Positions 29,101-39,093 of a stretch of 64,000 nucleotides of DNA are shown here, one piece after another. A program made the position numbers and the translations under genes. This DNA comes from Clytia hemisphaerica (lineage: Eukaryota > Cnidaria > Hydrozoa > Leptothecata > Clytiidae), in assembly GCA_902728285.1 (NCBI GenBank), contig CACVBU010000385.1, positions 1,957,152 through 2,021,151 on the forward strand, given 5' to 3'. Position 1 is the stretch's first letter; every line of letters begins with the position of its first letter. Under the pieces are notes generated by a model. The model had not been told where the DNA came from and ran no database searches. It saw nothing but the letters and a program-made list of their open reading frames with translations.

Positions 29101-32100
29101 ATGCTTTTAAAGCTGCTAATATTTTAGAGAAAGTTTTTTCTCCATTGTGGTACTTCATAATTTCATTTATTGTTAAAAAATGTTTAGATTAATTTTTTGA
29201 CTTTGAAGCCTGTTACCGTATTACTTCGAATAAACGCCCCCTACTTTTAAACGCCCCCTTAGAATGAGCGCCCCATCTAGGGGAGGGGCGTTTATTAGAA
29301 ACTTGTGACTTTAATACTTAAGTACCACTATTGATTGGGTTTGAATAGGAAGATTTTAGTCATTTCTTGTAACCAGAGCCGTTTTCGATGCAATTCTAGT
29401 CGTTGAGCCAAAGAAATTTTGCACTAAAATCATGACAAAGAACTAATCCAAAGGGTATATTTGCTCTAAATATTCTACTTGAGACTAAAACAATTTAATG
29501 TAATCCCCGCTACTAGCTCGAGCGAGGGAAGGATTATTTCGGATTTTCCGGGGTTTTTTCAGCCTCATTAAGAAAGTTCTTACATAGAATTGGACAATAG
29601 GTAGATATATTTTGAAAAATCTAGTTTTCATTTCGTCATAATAATTTCTATATAAAAAAATAAAAGTGAAACAATGCGTCATTATGTTGTACTGAGTGTT
29701 ACATTCTGCAAAATTTCCACGTTGTATTTTGAAAGAGCTAAGCGTAAAGACATCTCTAACGGATACTTTGCAATTTTGACGAATGCAGTGCGCAATAAGG
29801 GATATGAAGCTAATAAATTTATGCCATTAGTTTTCACATGGAGGCGTGAAACGCAAGTTTTTTAAATGCAGAATTTATAGAAGAGTAGTTTTATTTTTCT
29901 TTTAAAATTATAATTGGGGACGATTTTTGATTTATTCTTCGAGTGGTTAACAACAGGGTGTGTATTTTTGTGATAAATTTATTTCAATAGAAAAGATTAG
30001 TACGTACGTACACTGCCATTGTTATACTTTTATTTCTTGAATAACCTAATTTTAAATTGTTTTTCTTTAAAAAATCAACAGGGGTGAAATTTTCAATTAC
30101 GATTTTCACACCCAAATCCCCTTACAGATGTTCTTCTGTTTTCCCAATTAATAAAAACCAATTATAAAAAAATCTTCCAACTGCGCTTTTCGAAAATATA
30201 TCCAACAGAGAAAAAAGTTATTATTTTCATAACATTTTCCCAAAAACGATATTGTGATAAAAGTGGGATGAGAAATAATTGAATATCGAATTGTTGGTCA
30301 ATATAATGAAAAACAAATAAACTTTGGAATAAAATATATTAAAATAGATCGATCGTTTTCACCTGAATTTTTTAACCGATTCAGTCGAAACTGGAAAAGA
30401 TGACTTGGAACAGTACAGGGCTTTTGTTTATCTTTGCTTTTTTCATTGAAATAAATGGTAAGTTTCGTTCCTTTTTATTCTTTGATTGCCTCGTTGGAAT
30501 TTTCTAATTTAAATTTCTTTTTTTGTCCAATATGTTTATTCGTTCCAGAAACAAAGTTATGGCAAAAAGAATTACCACGACAGATCATACTTGTAGAATA
30601 GTAAAGGAGTATTAATCATCCATAGTATTAACTTCCTTGTATAATGGCTTGCGTTTTTACTTTTTAAGGAGAAATCATTCACCTGTCACCGACTGGAAAG
30701 GATCAACAGAATTGCGGAAGCTCATCAGAAAAATGTAAAACTATTGATCATGTTCTCAATCAAAGAGAGCATGACAATATTACCTTGGTTTTCGAAACAT
30801 CGCTGACTGAAAGCTTCAAGTACAGTTTGACAGGACCGTTTCAATTTAGAAATACAAGCGCTGTTGTATCTTTGAAATTTATTAAAGATGATCATCATGG
30901 CAGGAATCCAATAGTGTTTGGAAATGGTAAAGCATTTATTGGAGTGGATGAAGGAAGCACAAAAGCGATTGAGATTCAAATCGATTCTGTTAATCTAGAC
31001 AACATCTACCTCGTCTCGGTGACTGCCGGCAGTATAAATATGAGAATTATTATTCAAAATGCTTCGATTTACACCTATCGGACGAAATTTATTCTTTTGA
31101 AAACCCAGGGTGACGTTTTCATCGATATCAGAAAGAGTCTTCTCAAATCACAACACTACTTGGAAGAAAAGCCAAAGTATCACAATAAGAAATATTGGAA
31201 CTATCTACATATCAACGACTTCTCTTTGTTGAGCATTGACGGTACTGAAAACACAATGTCGCAAGGCCGTGTTGGTATCTTTGAATCGAAGATTGAAGGT
31301 GGACGAATTTGGATAAAAAATATATCGATTGTTCGTATAGAGAGTTGCTTGATCGAAAAAAACTTTCCGAAAATTTCCAAGGACTATTATTTTAAAGTGG
31401 ACAAAGTATTCTATTCCTCAGAACGCAATTCAAGAAAGACAATTTTGGAACCGATTAACCTCAATAAGCTTGCCAACATTTACGCTGGAGACAGTCTTAG
31501 CTCAGCTTATGATATTATCATCATTCCTTCTGAAAGCTCTTTGATATATCTTGATCGTGTCCGAGACTACAGCATCAATAACTGCAAAATAACACACGCT
31601 TTATTTAAAATGCTTCTGTTCGCTTACAAGTCCACCGGCAAGATTGTTGACATTCAATTGACATCGAGTTTTCTTGTTAGAGTAATGTTGATCCAAGATA
31701 GTCAACTAAACATCACAAATATCAAAATCGATGACGTCATTATCCAGAAAGCCATAATAAGTGACGACTACTTCAAATTCATACAGTCTGAGGTGCGTAT
31801 TGATAACTTACAAATCACAAATTCGAAGATGTCCACAAAACATAATGCCCTGTTCAAGATAAGCTCGCCTTCAAAAAAACTTGTAATCAATAAACTGAGC
31901 ATCAACGATACTGAATTTCGAGAAATGTTTGTGGCACATAAATCAACCACTTTGACTTTATCTGACATCCAGATGCACAGGGTTAGCTGCTTTGATATTT
32001 TTGTTTATTCATTTACCAACACTGTAAGTGTGAAACATCTAAAAATCGTCAACTCAACCTGGGTATCATCAAGTTCAGACAAAACATCTATCTTTTGGTT

Positions 32101-35100
32101 CGCTGAAGCAAGAGTGATATTTGAGGAAGTACAATTTATTAATGTCAATACCAATGCTGAAGCTGTCATCGAATCGAGAGCAGGTTTACTATTGGAAATT
32201 AAAAACATTTCAATCATCGATACCCATGCGCCAGAAACTATCATACTTTTAAATTCTAAAGGAAAGGTGGTAATCAATGGTGTGCGAATTAAAGATAGTA
32301 TCTTAGATTACGCCTTTCATACGTCTGGTTCTGTAGATATTTTTGATGTCTACACTTTCAATATGACATTGAGGCAAACATTTCTAGTTTCGAATGACGA
32401 CCAAACAATTATCAGCAGATTATTGATTCAAAACTCACTAATTGGTAACTTTGTACAGCTCGAAGGGAACGAAAAGAGGGTGGCAAAGCTAGTTGTTACA
32501 AATTTACGAGTAGAAAATACATCTATAATTAATCATTGCTTCGAGATCAAATTTGGTAATGCTATTATTCAAAATTTGAGTATGGCAAATGATAAAATTG
32601 GGAATCTCGTCGATGCAAGTAAAAGTGTACTAAAACTTGAAAAAACAACTCTTGATGAAACCAAGGTTATGAATGTGATGTTTCTCGGTCAAGCTAGTCC
32701 TAATGTTTTCACTTTCACAGGGACATGCCAGGTTACCATCACAAAATTTCAAATGGTGAGAAGTACGGCAGACGGTAACATATTTCTTGTTGACAATTCC
32801 GTTCTGACTCTTGAAGATACGCAGTTGGAAAATAATTCATATGCTACCGGATTTAAAGTGTTGTATTCTAAGATCAATTTGTCAGGTTTTCAATCAGTCG
32901 GTAACAGAGTCTTTGGACAAATAAAATTTATAAATGCAAAGGCAACCTCGATCTTGCATCTCAAGAACATATCAGTGAAGTTATATGAACTATTGGAGTT
33001 TGAAAGAGCGATGGACATAATCGATACAGAATTGTATATGGATAATTTTCATACCGAAGTTGAAACGTCGCTTTCTTTAAAATTCGACATAATGAATTGG
33101 GAATTCCAAAATCAAATGTCAAGTAACTTGACAAATTTGACCATCCAGTGTCCAAAAAACTTCAATGTTATGCTGAATAAGCAGACGAGAACTAAAAAAT
33201 CGTTGTCACTTTCTTGCAAAAGATGTGAAGAAAAAACTTATCCAGTTATTTCAGCCGGAAGAGAATTCAACATAACAACAAAGATTGATAAATCAAAAAA
33301 TGTTATACTGGAAAACCTACAAAATACTATATTGCAATGTCAAAATTGCCCGACAGGAGCATCCTGTGAACATGGTGCAATCAAAGCTCGTGACAACTTC
33401 TATGGTTTTATGAATAAGAAGAACGAATATGAATTTATACTCTGCCCTGGCGACTATTGCTGCAATAAAGATAGCTCCACTTGTATTTCACCAACAACTT
33501 GCAATTTCAAAAGAACTGGACCTTTATGCGGACAATGTGAGAAGGGTTATTTTGTAAACTTCAACAAAAGATGTGTTCGTGACTCAAAATGCTCTCCGCA
33601 CAAGAAATACATATTTTGGACTTTCTTTCTCTCTGTCCCAATCAGCCTTGCATTGATATTGACCTTCGCAAACGATGTCAAATATCTCTTGATCAAGCTG
33701 GTTGTTTGCATCAAATGTAAATTATGCTGCCGTCGGAAAGACGAGGCTGAAAGAGAAGTAGCGAAGAAGAAAGATTCTACGTACGACAAGGAGATATCTG
33801 CGTCAGCCACTTTCAATATCATCATGACATTTTATCAGCTGAAAGCTCTTATCATCGTCAAAAATTTTGGCAATAATGAAAACATTTTTGTTGACCAAAT
33901 TTTCAACATAGAATGGATAGCAAAAGGCAGAACAGAGTTTGAAAATGTATGCCCTGTCAATGGAGTGACCATTATAATGCAAGAGTTTTTAATGGGACTC
34001 ATGAATCCTCTAGTGATGGCTCTGACAGTGCTGGGTTCTCTTGCAGTTTGCAAAAGCCTATACTCACTGAAATTTTCAAACAAAGACAAAAATCTATTTA
34101 CTGGAAGGTTTTACGTAGGTTATTACATCATTTTGGCTTTCTCTTACAAAAACATTTGCCACACTGCATTTACTTTTATTAACTGCAAGACAATGAATAA
34201 CAAGCAATTTCTATACATCGAAGGGAGTATTGAATGTTATCAACCTTGGCAGATTACAAATATTATATTTTTGATATTATGGGTTTTCCCGTTCCCTCTA
34301 TCTGTAGGCCTTGGTTATGGAAAGCTCAAAAATGGAGAGATTTCACGTTTGAAATTCTTGATTTACTTGACGTTCCCATTTATAGGTATTCTGATGATTA
34401 TTTGTAAAAAAATCTCCAAAACAGAGACTCAAAAAGCATACCAAAAAGCTGATGGTCGATTAGTTGAAATATTCGAATTGCCGTACAAGGAGAAATATTT
34501 TTGGTGGGAAGCTTGGCGTTTAATGGAACGTTTTATTGTCGCAGGCCTGTCTGTCTTCTTGACGAACCCAATATATCGCATATTATATATCACTTCAGCA
34601 TTTGCATTATTTTCGTATCTTCACCGGAGAGTGAACCCTTACAAGCGAACAATGTTTCTGCTGAAACGACTGGATGCTGTCAGTTGGATTTGCTTGTTAT
34701 TAATCTCTTTGTTGAACGAAATGAGAGCGGTGGCATATATCTATAACATTCCCAATGTGGACAGCATAAACCATGCTTTGAAAGCTGCTAATATTCTAGA
34801 GAAAGTTTTTTCTCCAATGTGGTACTTCATTATTTTTTTCATATTAAGGAAGTTTTCCCGATGAATTTGAGTTAATATCCTGGGTGGTGGTTTATACCAA
34901 AGGACCTAAGGACAAGGTTTGGACACCACAATCAATTAATTAGGTTTAGAATTAACTCTCTTTAATTCGAGGTTGAACGGGAAGTCTCATTCGTTTAAAT
35001 TATAGAAAAATTCGAAAAATAGAAGTTTGAATTAGTGCGAGTCTACTTACTATGAAGTTATATAGGTTTTTTGCCGACTTTTCTTACCAATATTATTGTA

Positions 35101-38100
35101 TGGGCCAGAGGCTGCTTTCACCTTGGAGACATGTGAATTATTTTCAAAATTTTAAAGGTTTTAAAAATCGAGGAGCTATAAAACATTCCAATGTAATAAA
35201 GTATGATTAGTTTTTTATAATGAACTTTATTTAAATGGCATTTTTTGTTTTTTTGCTCATTTAAATGAATTTTAATTGTTTTTTAATCATGTTCAATACT
35301 ATGGAAGCAATAGATGTGTTCATGGCCCTGAGAGTGTTACTTAGTTTAATTACAAATAATAATGTTAACTGTAAAGCCTCGAACTTTGGACAAAAAAATG
35401 TTTGGAAGACAAAGTCTGTCGCAATATTTCTTTTTCGTTTTCTATCTTCATTTCCTTTTTTTTTTTTCTATTTGATAATATTCCTCTCTGGAATATCTTT
35501 TCAACAGGCACAATAATTCGAATTCTATCAAAAGATTACAGCCTCTTTTGTCTCTGCTAGAATCAGAAATCAAAGACACAAGAGAAAGTTTTTCATACCA
35601 TGTGCATGATCATTTGGGGGTCATAATAAACTGGTTCCAAGGAGTAGTCGATGATACTGATGCAACCGTCCACCATAGTGATAGCTTCTGATCTGCATAA
35701 GGTGAAAGAAATGATTATTGCTCCACTTACTGTGGGCGTACAATCTTTTGTGAGACCAAAAATTCGAAAAATTTACAAAGTTTCACAAATTCAAGGGGAA
35801 AGCGAATCAAATAAAAATGAATTTTTTTAGTATTTATGCCTTAATTAACCTAGTCACTGACGAGTCACTATCAATCGTTTTCTCTTGGGTAATAGTCCAA
35901 CCTTATTTGAAGAATCATTTCCAAAACGCTACTCTTAAAATTGGATAAAAGATTTCATATTGTTATTATTAAAAGGAATTTCTTCACTTTTCTAGACAAA
36001 TAATGATTGTCAATTGTGAGCAAAGGATTCAAAAAAGTCGAACGTGCGCAACGCACTGGGCTTTTTCATCCCCATTGGGATTTTGATAAAAGATTTTACC
36101 CCCGCTTTGGGAAGAAAATTCACTCGAGCTGTAAAAGACAGGGGTGTCTTCAATGGCTTCCAATTCTTTAATGCCCAGTGGTAGCAAAACAAACAAAAAA
36201 CTAGTGCCCAGGCCCTTAAATTCAAAATTTTTGAAAAATGAAAAAACAGCCCAAGATATTCACCAGAGGAACCAATGTGTTAAATTTCAGCCAAATCTGA
36301 CCAGGGGGGGGGTCGGTAGTAAAATCTCAGACATATATGAGTAGTAAAAGGATTTTTACGAATTTTTACATACCACCACCCAGACTCTTGGAAGAGGTAT
36401 TTTACTACCCTGGTAGTAAAAGCTTTTGGGACAATTTGTCATGGAGACCACCTATTTTTTGGTTGCTTTTCGAGCTGATTTTGCAAAAAAAGCTAAAAAA
36501 TGATTATTTCTGTGACACATTTTTCACGTAGTGCAAAAATTAATGGGTTTCCCTTAGAATTAAAGTCTTTTTATATTATATTGACAAAAAATTTCGAGAA
36601 CTTTTTGTTTGCAGCAAACAACTTTCCAACAGAAAATTTTTTCAAATTATAAAAATGTTCAGATTTTTTCAGAAAAGTCATCCAGAAAATTAAAAGAATT
36701 ACAAAAAATAGCTAAAATTTGCTAATTTTACCAGTTTTAACTACCCAGGTAGTAAAATTTTTTCAACATTTAACACATAGATACCACCCATTTTAGTATT
36801 TAACTACCCTGGGTAGTAAAATTTTTTTTCGATTTTTCGTCACACCACCACCGTAGTAAACGTCATTATGTCTGAGATTTTACTACCGACCCCCCCCTGA
36901 TCTGACTTTTTTTAATCCTCTAAGCTGCACTAAAGTTTTTGCGACAGACAGACAGACAGACACACGTTGCCAGATTCTAGCTCAACTGAAGTTGATAATA
37001 AAATGTTCAAACCTTGCCAACCCAATAACATTTGGTTCAGAATTTCTCAGAGTAGCCTCCTTCAACATTGAGCTTAGTTTCAACATCATCGACTCTGCCA
37101 ATTCTACAAAAATCATTAAAAAATGGAAGTTAAATTTATATTTGTTATTCAATTTTGGTTCCTTGACTGAGCTTTGTCTAGGTATAGTAAAAAGATCTCT
37201 TGTATAGCCGCCAAAGGAGCTTCAATTTGACGAGTTTGACTAAAGAATTGACATTTAGAAACATTAAATGTAGAACGTTCTTTTGTGTTTTGAACTTTTT
37301 TCCTTCTGATTGATACTTACGTAGAATCATTCGAGTTTTGGTGCGATAGACTCTGACAGTTCCAAGTAGAAGTTGAGCAGACAGACGCAATGCATGTGGA
37401 TACTTTGGATTGGTGATCGCAGAACTATGTAAACGACAAATAAAAATATTTCAAAAGAGGCAATGAAACAGAAATTTTGGTTGATATTTTATACCTGAAA
37501 ACTAGGTGACAATCTTTTTTGAAAATATTACATCTTTTATTACTCGTTTCTTTTCATATGATATAATATCACAACAAATTTCCAACATATTATTTGGAAA
37601 TACAATAAGGTGGGACTGCTTCGAGACTCTACTATGGCTAAATCCTTAAACCCCTTTTCTCTTAAAAATTGGATTATATTTTCTTAACTTAACAAAAAAA
37701 ACTAAAAAAACCCTGGAAAACCCTGTTCATACCAAATTTGTACAATATTGGCCCCCTCACAATCACGAGATGATATGATTTTTTTGTACTTTTCTGGATC
37801 ATAGTTAGATGCAAGCCTATAAAGAAATGGTAAAATTTTATAGGATTAGAACAATATTAGAATCAACTTAATTTTGCAGAAAATTGAGAGTTTCATCACA
37901 TGTTTCTTCTCTTAAAACCTTCACGTCTATGTGCAGTCGTTTTCATACTCTGACAAAAATTACCTTTATGATTACACGTGTCATCAACAAGTTCTTAAAA
38001 TTTCTAACCCTTTCTAATCTTTTCATTTTCTGATAAACATACCATTCAGGCCTTTCCACGAATGAAATGAAACGTGATCGATGAATTGATCATGTAAATG

Positions 38101-38529
38101 ATTTGAGAAATTTTTTACCAAATCGCTCACGTCAATCAAATTTTGGGCGCGCAATTTCTAAAATACGCTCCCGGAAATATTTTTGATGTAATCATATATA
38201 TAGATTCTTCCCTTATCTATATCTTTATCATAAAGTCTATCATTCCCATTTTCAATTGAGCTTATCAGCTGCAAGATCACCCTTAAACAAAGATTACTTT
38301 ATTATGATGGAAACCTAATTAACGCAAGCTACTTTTCACCCACCATACGAGATTGACGAGCGCTCTACTGAGCGCAAGAGCGATCGCTCGCATCTTATTG
38401 AAATGACTGTCATTCAAAAAGTCTGTGAAACTTAAATTTTATTAAAAGACTGTTAAAAAAACTAAAACTTTACCATATCAAGCTGAGTTTTTCTTTGCGA
38501 GAGAGTTGTATTCCTTGTGGATAGAACAT
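11185..38529 (-). CDS. REC8: REC8-like meiotic cohesin kleisin, 18 coding exons, hosts three nested genes
   Basis: Exons: 38474-38529, 37733-37816, 37321-37424, 37013-37103, 35599-35692, 23544-23723, 22876-22961, 22519-22625, 21930-22255, 20906-21079, 20645-20705, 19995-20167, 13818-13947, 13308-13380, 12977-13065, 12244-12430, 11584-11705, 11185-11264. All junctions are GT-AG, phases agree throughout, and the total is 2217 nt (738 aa). The N-terminus MFYPQGIQLSRKEKLSLIWLA followed by ALRLSAQLLLGTVRVY (about 70-85) is the Rad21/Rec8 N-terminal domain that binds SMC3; the LSAQL form and MFYP start look more like REC8 than RAD21. A KKKRKLQIDKNTTLSGEDIR stretch near 402-421, then a GAKELF motif, matches the REC8 middle region. 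Residues about 672-738 (VSFFELFPHK, LAFYTCL, then a short last exon) are the C-terminal winged helix that binds SMC1. Expected role: the closing subunit of meiotic cohesin, cut by separase. RAD21-like identity remains possible. Confidence 0.8.
11757..11915. mobile_element. Small MITE beside the penultimate REC8-like exon
   Basis: Ends AACACCCTTCCCACAGACCC (11757-11776) and its near-perfect inverse (11895-11915). AAGG flanks both sides, consistent with a 4-bp target duplication. It lies in intron 16, only about 50 bp from exon 17. Confidence 0.6.
14551..17356 (-). CDS. MADF-BESS domain protein, 2 exons, nested in intron 12 of the REC8-like gene
   Basis: Exon 1 is 16996-17356 (ATG at 17354-17356) and exon 2 is 14551-15308 (TAG at 14551-14553); donor GTGAGT, acceptor TTTTAG, 1119 nt, 372 aa. 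A Glu/Asp/Asn-rich leader precedes a MADF domain at about 77-166: LIEKIKENPCLYD, the aromatic W/Y positions (FGWRYPENKKEVWERIG), KKLKDNYRK and FFEELSFL. The domain is split by the intron. The last 36 residues (HQLFCESLVEPL through KMKIMQILYELEE) are a BESS motif ending at the stop. MADF is a Myb/SANT-like DNA-binding fold and BESS mediates protein interaction; together they mark sequence-specific transcriptional regulators of the Adf-1 type, nuclear. Some MADF proteins derive from the accessory protein of PIF/Harbinger transposons. The intron holds a terminal-repeat element with a tRNA-like core and a palindromic MITE. AATAAA (reverse of 14332-14337) follows the stop by about 215 nt. Confidence 0.85.
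15906..16152. mobile_element. Palindromic MITE, TA target site, copy 1
   Basis: About 247 bp with near-perfect inverted ends (CTGTAAGTTGGTCTAATGTC and reverse), flanked by TA on both sides. The same family occurs at 41365-41591. TA duplication fits a Tc1/mariner-mobilised MITE. It is embedded in a stretch rich in TCAAGG motifs (15885-16260) within the MADF-BESS intron. Confidence 0.75.
16372..16890. mobile_element. 519-bp element with 39-bp terminal inverted repeats enclosing a tRNA-like core
   Basis: The 39-bp end 16372-16410 is the reverse complement of 16852-16890 with 33 of 39 positions matching (core GGCTTCTTCGTAAA). The interior carries the tRNA-like sequence, a short CCCTAACCCTAAC stretch and C-rich repeats. 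It lies in the intron of the MADF-BESS gene. Confidence 0.6.
16524..16607 (-). tRNA. tRNA-like sequence with consensus A and B boxes (pseudo-tRNA or SINE head)
   Basis: On the minus strand TGGCGCAGTGG (16589-16599) matches the pol III A box and GGTTCGAATCC (16535-16545) matches the B box. The T-arm (GTGGG TTCGAAT CCCAC) is perfect and the D-arm is good. The anticodon loop would be TTTCAAA, but its stem does not pair well, and the acceptor strands pair only at the three bases next to the D-arm. It is therefore a degenerate tRNA or a tRNA-derived element rather than a working tRNA. It lies in the middle of an inverted-repeat element at 16372-16890. Confidence 0.6.
17770..18240. repeat. Degenerate minisatellite, unit near CTAGAAAATTTGATCTGTTT
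   Basis: At least eight diverged copies of an approx. 35-45-bp unit containing GAAAATTTGATCTGTTTCCC (near 17786, 17835, 17887, 17925, 17955, 17985, 18020, 18040, 18075), followed by inverted copies (GGGAAACAGAT near 18119). It lies in intron 12, just upstream of the MADF-BESS start. A perfect 16-bp palindrome CTGATGACGTCATCAG at 18096-18111 contains a CRE-type TGACGTCA. Confidence 0.6.
19004..19210. mobile_element. Small element with CCCGGGGGGGGG ends
   Basis: Poly-G/poly-C inverted ends (CCCGGGGGGGGGGGCACT and inverse) enclose about 170 bp with CCTTAAGGG motifs. No clear target duplication. It lies in intron 12 of the REC8-like gene. Confidence 0.5.
19828..19889. repeat. Dispersed repeat copy B
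   Basis: Partner of 592-655, in intron 12 of the REC8-like gene. Same orientation. Confidence 0.5.
21631..21751. repeat. 121-bp near-perfect palindrome
   Basis: Arms GTGCAATTAATGATAAATCA... and inverse, then AAAGGAGAAAA and GTAATTTGCAC, close on the apical GTCC-TTC-GGAC loop. About 58 bp per arm with few mismatches. A related GATTAATCGTTAATTGCAC occurs at 21299, so this may be one end of a 450-bp element (21290-21751). Lies in intron 9 of the REC8-like gene. Confidence 0.65.
24618..29192 (+). CDS. Beta-helix ectodomain / multi-pass membrane receptor-like protein, upstream copy, with apparent 1-nt frameshift
   Basis: Exon 1 is 24618-24660, a signal peptide (MRSTVLFVLFIGLNG), with donor GTAAGT. 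Exon 2 starts at 24999 after TTTTTAG and runs to TAA at 29190-29192. The ectodomain (about 850 aa) consists of short Asn/Ile/Leu-rich strands resembling a right-handed beta-helix (pectin-lyase fold), with many NxS/T sites. A Cys-rich module follows (CPTG, CPGDYCC, then RTGPLCGQCEKGYF), then about eight to ten hydrophobic helices containing the WWEAWRLMERFIVAG signature. Relative to the downstream copy, one extra base between about 25431 and 25516 shifts the frame: the upstream frame stops at 25517-25519 while the remaining frame is open from 25431 to the end. The region has G5, T5 and A5 runs, so an assembly error is as likely as a real lesion. No named family is recognised; the fold assignment is by eye. 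It sits in intron 5 of the REC8-like gene, opposite strand. AATAAA lies at 29229. Confidence 0.75.
29229..29296. repeat. Inverted repeat AATAAACGCCCC just after the first receptor-like gene
   Basis: AATAAACGCCCC at 29229-29240 is exactly inverted at 29285-29296, with AAACGCCCCC between. It also supplies the AATAAA nearest the stop codon at 29190-29192, so it may serve as the polyadenylation signal. Confidence 0.5.
30400..34864 (+). CDS. Beta-helix ectodomain / multi-pass membrane receptor-like protein, intact downstream copy
   Basis: Exon 1 is 30400-30457 (signal peptide, MTWNSTGLLFIFAFFIEIN, donor GTAAGT). Exon 2 is 30669-34864 after TTTTTAAG, ending in TGA; 4254 nt, 1417 aa. Residues about 20-860 are repetitive strand-turn sequence typical of a right-handed beta-helix, with several VDNS, ITNS and NVSV-type turns and many N-glycosylation sites. 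From about 866 a Cys-rich segment (CKRCEEKTY, CPTGASC, CPGDYCCNKDSSTC, RTGPLCGQCEKGYF) ends at a first membrane helix near 1000. A basic CxxC-bearing loop follows, then a long multi-helix region with PWQITNIIFLILWVFPFPLSVG and WWEAWRLMERFIVAGLSVF. The C-terminus is short and basic. Topology suggests a surface receptor or channel-like sensor with a large ligand-binding ectodomain; ligand and signalling are unknown. Tandem with the preceding gene, same exon plan. AATAAA at 35195-35200. Confidence 0.82.
36302..36899. mobile_element. 598-bp non-autonomous hAT-like element
   Basis: Starts CAGGGGGGGGTCGGTAGTAA and ends with the inverse; the inverted ends extend about 33 bp through TCTCAGACATA. ATCTGAC is directly repeated at 36295-36301 and 36900-36906. 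CAGGG ends with a 7-8-bp duplication are typical of hAT elements. The interior repeats the motif GGTAGTAAAA. No ORF of note. It lies in intron 4 of the REC8-like gene. Confidence 0.72.
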
Positions 38530-39093
38530 GTCGAGGCTGACCTCGTCAAACAAGGACGTCTTCTTTGCTAAAAATATAAAATAATTTGGTCAATTTCAAA
38601 AATGATACCTTCAATTTGAAATAATTACTATTAGTATTATCTTAATTCTTATCATCTAACTGAGTTCTCCTTTTAACCATCAACTTTGTAAAATGCTAAT
38701 CTCAAAAAGGTAAAACTTACCCATCATTTCATTGCCAACTTACAGTAAAAAGATGTTTGACGAAGCTTGAAATTTTTTTGTATCGAGAGATTGTCCTGTC
38801 TATGAGAGGAGTTTCAGGGGTACCCAATATAACAACAACTCCAAAATTCTAACCAATTTTTACTGAATTATGTTTTTCTGAGCTAAAACAGCCAAATTAT
38901 AACCTGATAACAGCGGGTCATAAATTTTTACAGGCACTGTAAACCTTTGAAAGCTCTTGAAAATTAACCATCTGAGTCCTCTCGTAGAAAATTCTACAAC
39001 AAAAATCTTCTTGTGCGCTGGAATTTTCCTGATACGGTGCCCTATTTTTAAACACAATCATGTAACTTTGTTGTCATTCCCAGTCCTATTAGA

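Noticed and set aside
33547-33825. Minus-strand ORFs opposite the receptor-like genes
   Set aside because: Antisense shadows of a long AT-rich coding exon; no family features.
36942-36961. GACA simple repeat
   Set aside because: Ordinary microsatellite of about five units.
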